Part shown: positions 45,801 to 56,587 of the stretch, one piece after another
How the letters are laid out: the number at the start of each line of letters is the position of its first letter
Numbering within the stretch: position 1 is the first letter of the stretch
Assembly: GCA_001247695.2 (NCBI GenBank)
Contig: LGRX02027028.1
Location: forward strand, 1-64,000
Reading direction: 5' to 3'
Length of the DNA stretch: 64,000 nt
From: Cymbomonas tetramitiformis
Lineage: Eukaryota > Chlorophyta > Pyramimonadophyceae > Pyramimonadales > Pyramimonadaceae
Made by a program: the position numbers and the translations under genes
Notes under the pieces: generated by a model
What the model was told of the DNA's origin: nothing
What the model saw: only the letters and a program-made list of their open reading frames with translations
The model's database searches: none

Positions 45801-48800
45801 AGAAGCCAGAGGAGGAGGAGGAGGACAAGCCCGAGTATTCCATGAGCAGGGCCTTCCAGTTGGTGGAACAGGAGCGCCGCCAGGGCAAGGCACGTCTCGT
45901 CGAGCAGGAAACGGCGCACCGCGCCGCGCTGTCTGCCGTCGAGATGCGGCTAGCGGACTGCCAGGTGGCGTGGGCGAGTAAGGAGGCCAAGCTCTCGGAG
46001 CAGGTGACGCAACTGCAGGCAGCCGTGGAGGCGGAACATGGAGGCGCGGACGCACAGGTGCCTCCTTTGCGGCCTGTGCCATCTCTGCGAGGCTCGCCCG
46101 CACAAGCTAGGTGCATCACGCTGGTACAGGGGTGCACAACTTGGGCCCGGGTTGAGCCAGTATTGGGCGGATCGACAAAATCCCCGGGCATATCCCCTAG
46201 GTACCGAGTGCTCGGACCTGCCAAGATTCTTAGTGGCTCGCTGTGCCTGGTGTTCTGGTGCATGCAGGCATACAAGTACGGGGTTGTTCTGAGGGACGGT
46301 GCGGGCGGGAAGCATGGCACCAGATGGTGCCTTTGCGCTCTTCCACGGGGAGGGAAGTGGGGGATCGCTGCCGGGCTAGGCACTTCCCCCCGAGTGGATG
46401 GCACGGATGCAGGCACAGCTCAGTGCTGAGCTGAGCATCCTGGGTGTGCGCAAGGCAGGCTGGCGAGCTGGAGGCGGTGCGCGGCCAGCTGGCATCGCAG
46501 CAGAAGGCTCATGACAGCCATGTCAGAGCGCTTCGGGAGGAGCTGGCAGCGCTGTTCCAGGAGCAGATCACCGACCTCCAGAAGGCACACGAACAGGTGC
46601 GGCCTGGGTTCTCCGTGTCCTGGCCATCTCCTCCTTTGGATGCTGCCCCCATGGGTGCCCCTATCTGGGCGGAGTCCTGACCCTCTCTGGCGGTCCCTTG
46701 CACTCCCTTATGCGATATGCCTTAATCCGCCAGACATCACTGTGTCCGCAGCGCAGTGGAATATGAGCTGAGGCCGCCTTGCGCCCTACATGGGCTGAAT
46801 AGCCTCAATGTGGGCGTGCGCGCCCAACGCAACAGGCTCACGCCAAGCTGCATGAGCTCAGCAGTTCTTGTGTGGTGGTGGCCGTTGGATCTGCAGGATG
46901 CGCAGAAGCTGGAGGCAGAGAAGGAAACCCATGAGAAGAGCATCGTGGCTCTCAAGGATGAGCACGTGCTGGAGCTGACGAACTTGAAGGTCCGTCCTTG
47001 ATCACGTGTGGCCCTGCGAGTGCGAGTTGGGAATCACGCCATGGCGCAGGCGTTTCCCTGGCGTCTCTCGCACGAGAATGCCGCCCTCTCGAGGTGCCAG
47101 GTCTTGCTGTAGCGTGGTGCCGCGTCTTCCTCTCCACAGTGGTGATGGAATGTTGGAGTACGGTGGCAGAAATCGCACGCCCAAGCATCGGAGATATCTG
47201 GGCGGCAGCAGCAATTTCTTAAGCAGCAGTTGCTGAATACGGAGGAGGAACTCAGCCAATTCCACGAGGGACATCAGGAGGAGCTGTCCATGTGCGCTTC
47301 CCTATTCTTATGGCTGCGTGTCCAGAGCCATTCAGCGAATCGATTCTTAAATATGGAAGCCAAATCTCAAATCGGTCATTTTTTCCAGTGGGCGTTTTTC
47401 AGAACTGTGATCGTCATGCACTTGAGAATAGCTCGCGCCCATACCTAAGCGGCTTCGTGATTGGGTTTAAAATGCTAAAAACGCCCCCGTCCAATGAGAA
47501 TTTTGTGGGTTTCGATATATGACTGGAAAGGGCTCGTCGAGCGCTACAAGATAGTCGGCTTACTTTTTTAATCTGGCCAATGAGCGCGAAGGAAAAAGAA
47601 AGTTCGCGTATATTGGCCAAATCAAAAAAGTAAGCCGACCATCTTGTAGCTCTCGACGAGCCCTGTCCAGTTATATATTGAAACCTGCCGAATTCTCATT
47701 GGGCCGGGGCGTTTATAGCTTTTATACGCGTGTACTTGCATTTGACAAATTCCATATTTAAACGTTATTCCACCAGAAACGCAACAGGAAAAAGTCCTTG
47801 CGATTATATACCCCAAATCGTTGCCTCATTTACCTAATGTGTGCTGGATGGCTCTGGACACGCAGCCATACTATTCTGGCAACGCATCTCCTCCCTACGC
47901 GTGGGCCTTGCATAGCTGCACCCGGAGGCGTATGCAAGCCGCGCTCCCCTCCCATCCTGCTTCTGCTGTAGGGGCTGGAGCTCGCTGTGGGGACATTTGC
48001 TCACAGGCTGGGCAGTCATACGATCAAGATCGCTCGCCGGCACCAGCCTGGGATGTGACGTGAGGGCCGGTATTTGTGGAGGCAGGCTGGAAGAGGAGCT
48101 GGCAGACGCTAAGACTGAGCTTCTGCGCCGCCAGCAGGAGATGTGACGTGAGGGCCGGTATTTGTGGAGGCAGGCTGGAAGAGGAGCTGGCAGACGCTAA
48201 GACTGAGCTTCTGCGCCGCCAGCAGGAGAACATGGAGGTACCCGCTCTGCTTTCATTCCTCATTCCCTGGGATGTTTCTTTGGTTGGGTCCCTCCTCCTC
48301 CCGAGTGCGGTCGGGACGCCTTGTCCAGATGCGCTGTGTTGAAACGGATGTAGGTGTCCACGTCTTTACATGCTGCTGGGAACATTGGGGGAAGCGGTGG
48401 GAGCACCATTGGTTTGTGGCATCTTCCATGGAAGCCTCGAATTTGACGTGGGTGAGGCGGACCCTGCAGACCCTGGCAGCGCTCCGGGAGAAGAAAAGCT
48501 CCGAGGAGGCGAAGATGAGGGACTTGCAGGAGTCCCAAGAGAAGGTGAGCACCCCGCGTGCAGAATAGCCTCTGGCTGCATACATTGAGCATCGCGCTTG
48601 TGAACTCACTCGAGTAGGCCTGCCCGCTGCTGCTGGGAGCCACATCGCCGTGTCTGCTCGTGCGCATGGGATTGCTAACGTCACGATGACGCTATGCGTA
48701 TGTCCATTTGCGATAGTGAACCTGCCGTCACAGCGATTCTCCAGCGTGACACGGTGCGCCAATGGATGGCGCGCCGATGCCAGCGCTGGCGCTGTTTGGC

Positions 48801-50863
48801 CGCTGCAGATTGCGGCCACGTCACATGCTTTAAGAAGCGCTTCAGTGCCGATGCATTCAACGGATGGCTGGTGATGTGGTTGTAGGTGCTGATCACGGAT
48901 CTTAAGATCAAGCACGCGGAAGAGTTGTCCTCTATCCAGGTAGGCCCTGCTGTCCCCCGGGCCTAGCTCTGAGGCGACATTGTGCTGCTCAGATCTGGTT
49001 TGTGTAAGGATGATGTTGGCGCGTGACTCGAAGCAATCCAGTGGTGCGTTTGGAGCATGCCAGGATATTCTCCGTCCTCAAGGTAAAAAGCATTAAACGT
49101 TGAATTCAACGAAGGGATCACTCGTGAAGTGCGGTGCGATTTTCAAGCTGTGTGCACTTGACGTCTTCGATTGATGACTGCAGGAATCCCTACTGCAGCA
49201 GCAGACACGGCACCAGGAGCAGATGGCGCAGGCGCAGGCGCAGGCAGCAAAGATCACGATGGAAGGCACGGCCGCTACGGAGGCACTGCAGCTACATGTC
49301 CGTCAGCTACAGATGAAGTGTGAGGCATTGCAACAGGAGGCAGAGGTGGCGAGTGACACGCACACGCAGCAGGTGGCATGCAACCGAGAGGAGCTGGATG
49401 TGGCACAGCGCAGGTGTGAGGCTCTGCAGGAGACTGTGACAGGCCTCGAGCAGAAGCTGGCTGTGGAAAGCGGGGCTCTTGCCGAGGTGAGGTGCTCCAG
49501 CTGCGCTGCTGCCCCACAGACCTGCCTACTTCGCTACAGCCCAATGGAGCATGGACCTGAGTAGACAATTCATCTTTCGACACTCTTTCCGCAGATTTTG
49601 GTGACATGATCTTCCATCAATCCGGTGCACATGCTGTTCATGCTGTCAACTAAGTGCGCGGATTTCACATAAGTATATTGAACTTTCGTGACGTTGATGC
49701 TGTGATGGCAGGAATTAGCGAAACTGGAGGTGCAATTGCGAGTAGCGAATGAAGAAGCCGAGGCAGCGCGCGAGTCACTTGTGGCGGAGTACACCCAGGC
49801 ATTGGCGGCGGCGCGTGAGGCCCACAAGGAAGAGATGCGTGTCGAATGCTGTGCCGCAGAGCAGCTGCGGGAGGGTTACTTCGAGCAGGTAGCAGAGTTG
49901 GAGCAGGTGCTTGCTTCGCAACGCGAGGCGCATGCGGTGGAGGTGGCGGCGGTGCGCGATGCAGCAGAGGTGCAGAAGGGAGACGTCGTGGTTGAGCAGC
50001 AGCGTTTGAAGGAAGTCATCACCGGACTCGAGCAACTCCTAGCAGCCGCTGAGGAGAAAAAGCAGGAGCTGGCGGGGAGTTTGGAGAACATGGAAACGGA
50101 GCGCACGGCACTACAGGCACAGGCGGCGGAGAAGGAGGAGCATATCACTGCTGAAATGCGTGAGGCGGAACAGGCTGGGGCAACGCTGGCGGCGCAGCTT
50201 GCCGAGGAGCGTGAGAGACGGGTTGAGCAAACAAAGGAGATAAATGAGTGTCACGCTGCCAAGGTGGCGAAGCTACAAAATGCACACGCGGGCGAGATTG
50301 CGCGGCGGGACGCAGTGATTGCTGAAGTGAAGCGAGCTGCAGCGTCGAATGGACAGACTCATGAGTGTGAGGTGCAGGCACTGAAGGTGAGAGCCCTTGC
50401 CACCATCTGGCCCAAATCTGAAGATCCACGCTCACTGTGGAATAAAGTGGAAATCACTGTACACACAATGCAGGTGTGTTATTCAGGTTCACAAGCCCAA
50501 GCACTGACGAAGGGGGGCTGGTTGCAGGATGCTCTCGTGGCGCACATGGAGGTATTCAAGACACAGGAGGAGCTTGCCCTGGCGGAGGAAACAATGGCAA
50601 AACCAAGCGCAGCCGCGTACCATCAGATAGTTCAGTATCTACTGGATTCCTCCATCCTTACAAAGGAAGGGATGGAGCAGATTTCTACGGAGCGTAAGAT
50701 GCAGCTCTCGTTCCTGGTGTTTGGTGTTATTGGCAGCGCAGTGCGGAAAGGTGGGCGCAGCCCTCACTTGACACGTATGGGAACGATGATGGAGCAAGCT
50801 GGTTTTTTGGGGCTGGTTGGCTCCATCGTAGCCTTCTCTGGGTACCGCAGTCTCAATAAATAG
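42845..50863 (+). CDS. Long coiled-coil protein, 18 exons, about 1069 aa
   Basis: Exons read: 42845-42856 (MRHL only), 43011-43240, 43373-43598, 43836-43946, 44254-44307, 44549-44701, 44922-45011, 45602-46057, 46459-46596, 46897-46989, 47209-47291, 48086-48142, 48174-48237, 48470-48544, 48886-48939, 49184-49486, 49712-50386, 50528-50863. All borders are GT-AG and the frame is kept to the stop. Most exons are phase 0. The product is almost entirely heptad-like Glu/Lys/Gln/Leu-rich helix (LEEERDDLREKLEGAEKAHE, EEHESHIEEVRNKL), with an acidic patch EEEEEDKPEYS. The C-terminal 110 residues are different, with two hydrophobic stretches (LSFLVFGVIGSAV, GFLGLVGSIVAF) that may anchor it to a membrane. 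It resembles golgins, kinectin or other tethers in style, but no GRIP or motor domain is seen, so no specific function is claimed. Confidence 0.8.
45094..45353 (+). repeat. Minisatellite in an intron of the coiled-coil gene
   Basis: About seven units of 35-44 bp, each with CTGCTGGGCTGG and then CTTTCACTCAGGCAACCACG or an alternative CACGCAAACACGG ending. Two unit types alternate. The array lies between exons 7 and 8. Confidence 0.8.
47309..47870. mobile_element. Palindromic MITE in an intron of the coiled-coil gene
   Basis: 562 bp whose two halves are imperfect inverted copies. The ends are TATGGCTGCGTGTCCAGAGC, and the inner arms at 47521-47675 hold GGGCTCGTCGAG and GTCGGCTTACTTTTTT. CTATTCT flanks both sides (47302-47308 and 47871-47877). 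It carries no coding sequence. It lies just after the donor of exon 11. Confidence 0.85.
48053..48228 (+). repeat. 88-bp tandem duplication containing a whole exon
   Basis: 48053-48140 and 48141-48228 are identical. Each holds the acceptor GGAGGCAG and an exon encoding LEEELADAKTELLRRQQ. The second copy keeps the original donor (GAG/GTACCC), while the first has a new one, AT/GTGACG, created at the junction. Confidence 0.9.
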
Positions 50864-51715
50864 AAGGATGGTTGACCCACCGGTCATCCATAGGTTTTGA
50901 TATGTGTGGTCGATTTGAGCGGAATGCTCTCGATTTGAGTGAAAATGAATACTGTGATTCCAGGAATTCAATGCTGTGAATTTATAACATAATTTTCATG
51001 TTTTTGGGCGTCACACAGCTTTCTAAGTGACAAGTGAGAGGGCATTTGACATGTCTTGCAAGAAGTAGAGACTGATCAGTTTCAATGATTTTAATTTGTT
51101 TGCTCGAACCTTGACCTAGTTTTTTTTGCAACGGTGCACCAGGCGAATTCGCGATATGGCATCTCCCATTTTCAGGTTCTCACTGGCTGCATGATAATCA
51201 ACGATTTATCTAGTATGTCAGATAGGTATGATTATGCACTATGGTACGGTATGCATAATTGCATATGGTGCGTGATATGCAGCCATGTGTGTGTTACTTT
51301 TGCCTGCGCAGTCAATTATTGTATTTTCGGTCCTTCCACAGGCAATTGTATGCGACGGTATTGCGAGTCCTATTCACTTGCACCTATAGTTGCACAGGTT
51401 CCTGCTCCTGCAGCACTCGCTACAATGGCCACGCATACGCGCAACCACCACTCGACGGATCCCATCTTATACTATACCGAAACTGGGATGACGTCAGGAA
51501 TCTCCATTTAAGATTCCTCAAAGTATATGTTGCGCCGGACGAGGTTGTGGTTGTGTGCCACTTGGTGTGGGATGTGGGGGGCGGGGGGTTTGTTGGTTTG
51601 TTTTTTGTTGTTGGCGGGTCCAACGCGATTCGAATTAATTAGGTATTTGTTCTTTTTAGCACGGTTGTATATTTATGGTCGGATAATTATCTATTTGTCA
51701 GAATTGTTTTTTGGC
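50864..51715. other. Spacer after the coiled-coil gene
   Basis: No gene is supported. AT-rich sequence with AATAAA at 50856 overlaps the end of the coding region and may serve polyadenylation. GT-rich patches lie at 51575-51620. Confidence 0.4.
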
Positions 51716-52420
51716 GCGTAGGCAAATGCCACATATGGTGGCGGTACGCGCGTAGGCAAATGATTTTAATGTAGTATGCACGTAGGCAAATGCTTTTAAT
51801 GCAGCATGCGCGTAGGCAAATAATTTTGATGTAGTATGCACGTAGGCAAATGCTTTTAATGCAGCATGCGCGTAGGCAAATAATTTCAATGGTAGTTTGC
51901 GCGTAGGCAAATGATTTTATAATGGTAGTTTGCCCGTAGGCAAATGATGAGTTAATGATAGTTTGCCGTAGGCAACTTGTAGTGTGTATGCAAACCGTGT
52001 GCACGACGCTTGATCCTTCATGATATTGTATGTGAACATTAATATTTGAATTCAACCGGTAAATATCAACATCCGACCACAATGGACATATCTACTGGTT
52101 AGATTTGCGAGAAAATGTTGTTTTGAGCGACAAACAACAAAACGCATCGATTACGAACAGTCCTTCGCTGTTTATTGCATAAAAAACATCATTTAGCAAA
52201 TCCAACCCGTAGATAATTATGTTCATTGTAGTCAGATGTTGATATCTACCGGTTGAATTCACATATTAATGTTCACATGCATTATTATGAAGGGTCAAGC
52301 GTCGTGCACACGGTCTGCCTACACACTACAAGTTGCCTACGACAAACTACCCTTAATTCATCATTTGCCTACGGGCAAACTACCATTATAAAATCATTTT
52401 TCTACGCGCATACTACATGA
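51716..52420. mobile_element. Foldback-type hairpin element with tandem repeats in its arms
   Basis: The sequences 51890-52125 and 52190-52420 are inverted copies at about 85-90% identity around a loop centred near 52155. The outer part of the left arm is an array of GCGCGTAGGCAAAT(N)14-16 units (about 30 bp, eight or nine copies, 51716-51960). The right arm has only two or three such units. Short tandem repeats within long inverted arms are the layout of foldback elements. Confidence 0.75.
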
Positions 52421-52436
52421 AACCCTTGTTTTTTTA

Positions 52437-52921
52437 TTGCACGATAAGAGCCAACCCACCAATCGATCGTCCGATTTTTTAGCGACCTTTGTTGACAATG
52501 AATTCTATCTTTATAAAATCGATAATGTAGACACGGTATACACTGATACGACTTATAAGGGGAAGGGCAATGATAATTTACATGATCGCATTTCTTTTAA
52601 TTTGGAAAATCAGACCATTTTGAATGTCAATGTGCAGCATGCATGGGAAGAAGAGATACATGTGTGTTCTTGTCTTTATACAGATGTTTTGGGGAGATGT
52701 CCCACCCAAAGCATATTTTTGGACGTATAGTGCATGTGGCTTGTCCTTCATTAGTTGCATACGTAGCAATTTTGAGAATGGATGATGGCGCCACTGTATG
52801 TACGGTAGGGCGCCCGGCATCGGTGTTGTGCGAAAAACTGCATAATCGATCGGGAGTTCGTCCAGACCTTCTGAATCCGTTGATGGACGAGGCTTCACTT
52901 AATAGGGTACAAATAAATTAA
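52437..52921 (+). CDS. Unrecognised open frames beside the foldback element
   Basis: Two overlapping frames (52437-52730 and 52643-52921) have ordinary protein composition. The second reads GRIVHVACPSLVAYVAILRM and ends SLNRVQIN. A CAG at 52640 could be a splice acceptor. No domain is recognised. It could be an exon of an unknown gene or a relic of an element. Confidence 0.25.
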
Positions 52922-53199
52922 CGAACCACTATTGCACACATCACCAGTATGATAGGCAAACCCACAACATTTTGGCAGCTTTATTGATGAGTTGCAAAAA
53001 TGGACATGGGAGTTTCTAAGCTCAGCAATTGCCCTACATCGTGCGACTTGGCACCTAGATGACTAACAACATTCTTTTTGACGTCCAATATTTTGGTTGA
53101 TTCGCTCATTCGCCGTGATGAGCGCGTGGTCGTGCTGGGCTGCACTTTGACCTGAATAGGTGGTGAATAATCGCTGGAAGTATCACCGTGACCAGTTTC
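52922..53199. other. Spacer before LTR D
   Basis: No gene or repeat structure recognised. Confidence 0.4.
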
Positions 53200-53352
53200 T
53201 GTGACTCTTCCCGTAGTGGTGTGTACGACAGTCACCGGAACTTAAACCCTAACTGTGGTTGCCTATATAACGGGTAAGCCTAACTAACTTAATACATTCT
53301 GAGAATATTGCCAATATTGTGTTATATTCCTGCCAGAGCGATATATCCAACA
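53200..53352 (+). repeat. Short LTR (5' LTR of gag element D)
   Basis: 153 bp beginning TGTGACTCTTCC and ending TATATCCAACA. It is about 75-80% identical to 11525-11679 and is followed by the same GGTTTGGACCCACGCACTCC stretch. Confidence 0.65.
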
Positions 53353-53713
53353 GGTTTGGACCCACGCACTCCTTATTTAGACACTGCGGTTTGGCCATGT
53401 CTGGCTAAACATCGACGCTTGAGCTGGAGTGAGGGGCACCGCTAGAGGCTCGGCGGCGGGCGGTATGGCCTAGACGAGCGCTTGGTTGATTGGATTAATG
53501 GAGAGCTCGTGCACGTGGTGATTTTTATTTTGCCTCATTACGCGTTGGCTGACGTTGGAATTCTGGTCGGATCCGACACCGCTTTCCATGCGCGCGTCTA
53601 CAAGTCCACATCCTCACATTCGTCGACGACCGCGCTGCGACTTTTGGCCGCCCCTGCCTCCCTGCTTCGTACCACCTACTCTCACGCACTCCACCTCTGC
53701 AGTCTTCATCACC

Positions 53714-54263
53714 ATGGTTGCAACTAGAAGGGCATCCGGTGTTGCTTCGCAACGACGCTCCCTAGCGACGATCTTTGACGACTCCTCCGCCGCACGCAAC
53801 ACAGTCACGCCACCTACACCGGTGCCTACTGCTGCTCCCGTTGCGAATTCATCTCAGGCAGTTTTCCTGGCGGGGGTTCGCGCGTTAACGCGTGAGCATT
53901 TTGACGACAACGTCGCCAAGCACGTCATCAGAAAATGTTTTCGAGAGAAGCATGAGCGCTTTTCTGGTACGGAGTCGAACGCTCAGGTGCTGCATGCGAG
54001 GCTCGTGCCAGCCATTCGGGAGGCTTTTGAGGCACAAGACCCGCTCTTCGCGCCGCTTTTCAACTTGGAGGATGCCACGGTGGCTATTCGTTCCGAGGCG
54101 AACAAGCTGCTATTTTCGGCTCTCGAGCTCGCCGTTTGCCCTCGGCTGCCTCACCGGCTGGGGACTGGCTAGAGGCCTCGGCCACGGTGCACCCGCTTGA
54201 TGGGAAGCGGGCGCTGCTGGAGATCGCACGTCGACTGCTGGACACCGGTGCTCCTTTTCAGGG
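53714..54263 (+). pseudogene. Gag-like relic D, truncated
   Basis: The ATG at 53714 starts a protein very close to gag B (RRSLATIFDD, AKHVIRKCFREKHERFSG, LHARLVPAIREAFEAQDPLF). The frame shifts near 54148 and continues SPAGDWLEASATVHPLDGKR to GAPFQG. Similarity ends abruptly at 54263, with unrelated AT-rich DNA after it. The LTR, leader and gag order matches element B. No knuckle or 3' LTR remains. Confidence 0.75.
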
Positions 54264-54642
54264 TCATACTAGTTGCCAATTCAGTAACTGCCGTTTTAAC
54301 CTCCCCGCATTTCTCGTATGGAATCCGTCACAGACATTCTCAGGATTCTTTTGTTAATCACTGGCGCCGTTGAACCTTAAGACGCATATCGGGATCATTC
54401 GCACATTGGCCACTGCTTTAACAATGGAAACGTGCAACTTTCTAAAAAAAAGAATATTCTTTTTCAAAATCCCCTTGATTCCTTAATAACTTTTCATGTG
54501 ATATAGCAAATCGGGAATGTTCTCAAAGCTCGATCAATGCACTTTTGAAATATGTGCGATGAAAAAAAATTAAGAAAACTAATTCATAACAAATATTTGA
54601 AACCAAAACCCAAAATCACCAAATTAATATCTATTCCATGAA
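54264..54642. other. AT-rich spacer
   Basis: Nothing recognised. The abrupt start at 54264 marks a deletion or insertion breakpoint in gag D. Confidence 0.4.
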
Positions 54643-55616
54643 TTACAATTTGCTCTCTTCTTGTAACAATCTATCGACTACCAATGAAACAGTATGAACT
54701 TTGGCGCGATGATCTGGTATGTTGAAGCGCCAAGTGGCTCCACCAAAGTAGTGGCACAAAGCATCTCGAATAAACTGATCTGCGCGATGGGAAGCTGGAT
54801 CATTCCAATCCACAATGCTTTCCATTACCAGAGCTTCCTGACTCAAATGGCGTTGTGGCGTTGCGCTTCGGTAATGGTCTGATATGCGTAAACGAACTAT
54901 ATAGTCATCCCGACATCCTGCACTCGAATCGCTTCCAATTGTCTTTGATTCTCATATTCCGCACACCACTCGTGCACTGCACTTTTGTGTTGGTGGAGAA
55001 CGCTGGCTTTCAGGTTCTTAAATTTCCCTGAAGTGCGAAATGTTCCGACGGTGTCCCTGTTGTGACCACGGCATATTTTCATCGGCGCGTGGCGTGCGTG
55101 CTGATAACAACAAGGACAAACTATGGTGTCAACATCGACCAGCTGTCGCATCTCAAACTTATCGTACACTGCCTCAATCGTGGTGCACGAGCGCATGTTC
55201 ATATCGAGTAGTGACGACGATTTGGACACCGCAGTGTTGGACAAATCCTGTGCGACCTCCTTCGCAATCAAAGCAGGCAGAACCTTGATAGCCTCATGCA
55301 CTTCGTTTTCCACAACGTTCATGGAGTTCAGAATAGTGAAAATGGAAAAGATTCGAACAACGACAGACGGTGAGACAGTTATTAGTGCGTTACGAGAAGC
55401 CGCTTGCCTAACCGCCGAGTTAGAAACCCTTCGCCGCTTGGATCCTTCAGTCTCTGCGATATTGGTTGATGAATCCACCGTATTCGTGTTAGAAGCTGGG
55501 ACCGGCTCGGTGGACTTTTGAAAAAACCCTAGCATGGATGGCGGTTTTTGAGACTGCACTTCGCCCTTGTGTTTGCGCCGGACATGTTCCTCCATGACGT
55601 CCTTCCTAGCAAACAT
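54643..55616 (-). CDS. Unrecognised Cys/His-containing protein, possibly split
   Basis: A 239-codon frame (55616-54897) begins MFARKDVMEEHVRRKHKGE, the second half of a C2H2-type finger whose Cys half would lie on an upstream exon. After a Ser/Thr-rich linker comes CPCCYQHARHAPMKICRGH and then HQHKSAVHEWC, a second cysteine/histidine cluster that could bind zinc. A further frame (54846-54643) carries DWNDPASHRADQFIRDALCH and may be its continuation after a frameshift or intron. It could be a DNA-binding or transposon-derived protein. I cannot assign a family. Confidence 0.4.
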
Positions 55617-56587
55617 CGCGCCGCCGATCGAAACCTACAAGGCATCACCTTGGCTTTCACAGGCGCCGTTCTTTAATAATATTCTGGAACGTTTGAACGT
55701 TCGACAGCGGACGGAGAGACTACGGTCCCTTAGCGTATTCCACACACGGATGGACTTTCTTCACAGTTAGAGTTACATGAAACCCACGCCATGTACGAGT
55801 TTAAGGACATACGATAGCATAGCTGTCTAGTTATCCACGTTCCACGTTGATGATCCATAATCGATAATCAAAATGTGCAAATCAAATGTCACTCCCTCCG
55901 CTCGACTGCCTATCCGATTTCCTATGCCTCTCTCGTCTGTCTCATTGTCTCAGTGTATGCCTCTCGTTCGGGTTCTGCTGGTCTCGTAATCCCAAATCCC
56001 AAATCCCGTGATCTCGTAACTCCCATAATCGCAAGTCGTGGCCCCCGATTCCGCACTACTAACATACCTCGGGGCCTCCGGTCCCGTATTGAGGGGGCTT
56101 CCAGCCCCAATCCCGTAATTTCCCACGAAAGCTCCGTAATTCTTGGCGCCAGCCAGGCTGGCGCTGGGCGGCACTTTATGCAGCTAGGGTCCTGCACTGC
56201 ACACTTCCGTGGAATGCTCCCGATGAAGCGTGCCCACAGGGGAAAACCCGGCTCTTCCCTCCTGTGCCTTCTCGGCAACTGATGAGTCCGCATCAACTCA
56301 TCATTGAGTCCCTGGGACAAATGAAGTGCTCAAGTGCGCTTAAGGTGTCCACATGCACAGACTGCAGCAGGGGTCCCCGGACATCACACCCTCTCTTGGC
56401 ATGCAATATTATACTAGAGGCTTCTGTGATGTAAAAAATATCTGTACATAACACATGCAGAATACTCCGGATACAGTACATTTTGGATTGTTTCCAACAG
56501 ATCCTATCAACGTACAAAGTATTTACAGTTTGCTTGGTCTTTCCGCCTGCTCATTGTCAGGCCACATGTTTCGGTCCATGAGTTGCC
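55617..56587. other. Spacer, no gene supported
   Basis: It contains a short perfect dyad GCGCCAGCC/GGCTGGCGC at about 56150-56168 and repeated CCCAAATCCC/CCGTAAT words at 55985-56130. Nothing else recognised. Confidence 0.4.

Noticed and set aside
51687..52082. Repeat protein (ICLRAYYIK units) on the minus strand
   Set aside because: It is a translation of the tandem array in the foldback arm; the frame has no start context and does not extend beyond the array.
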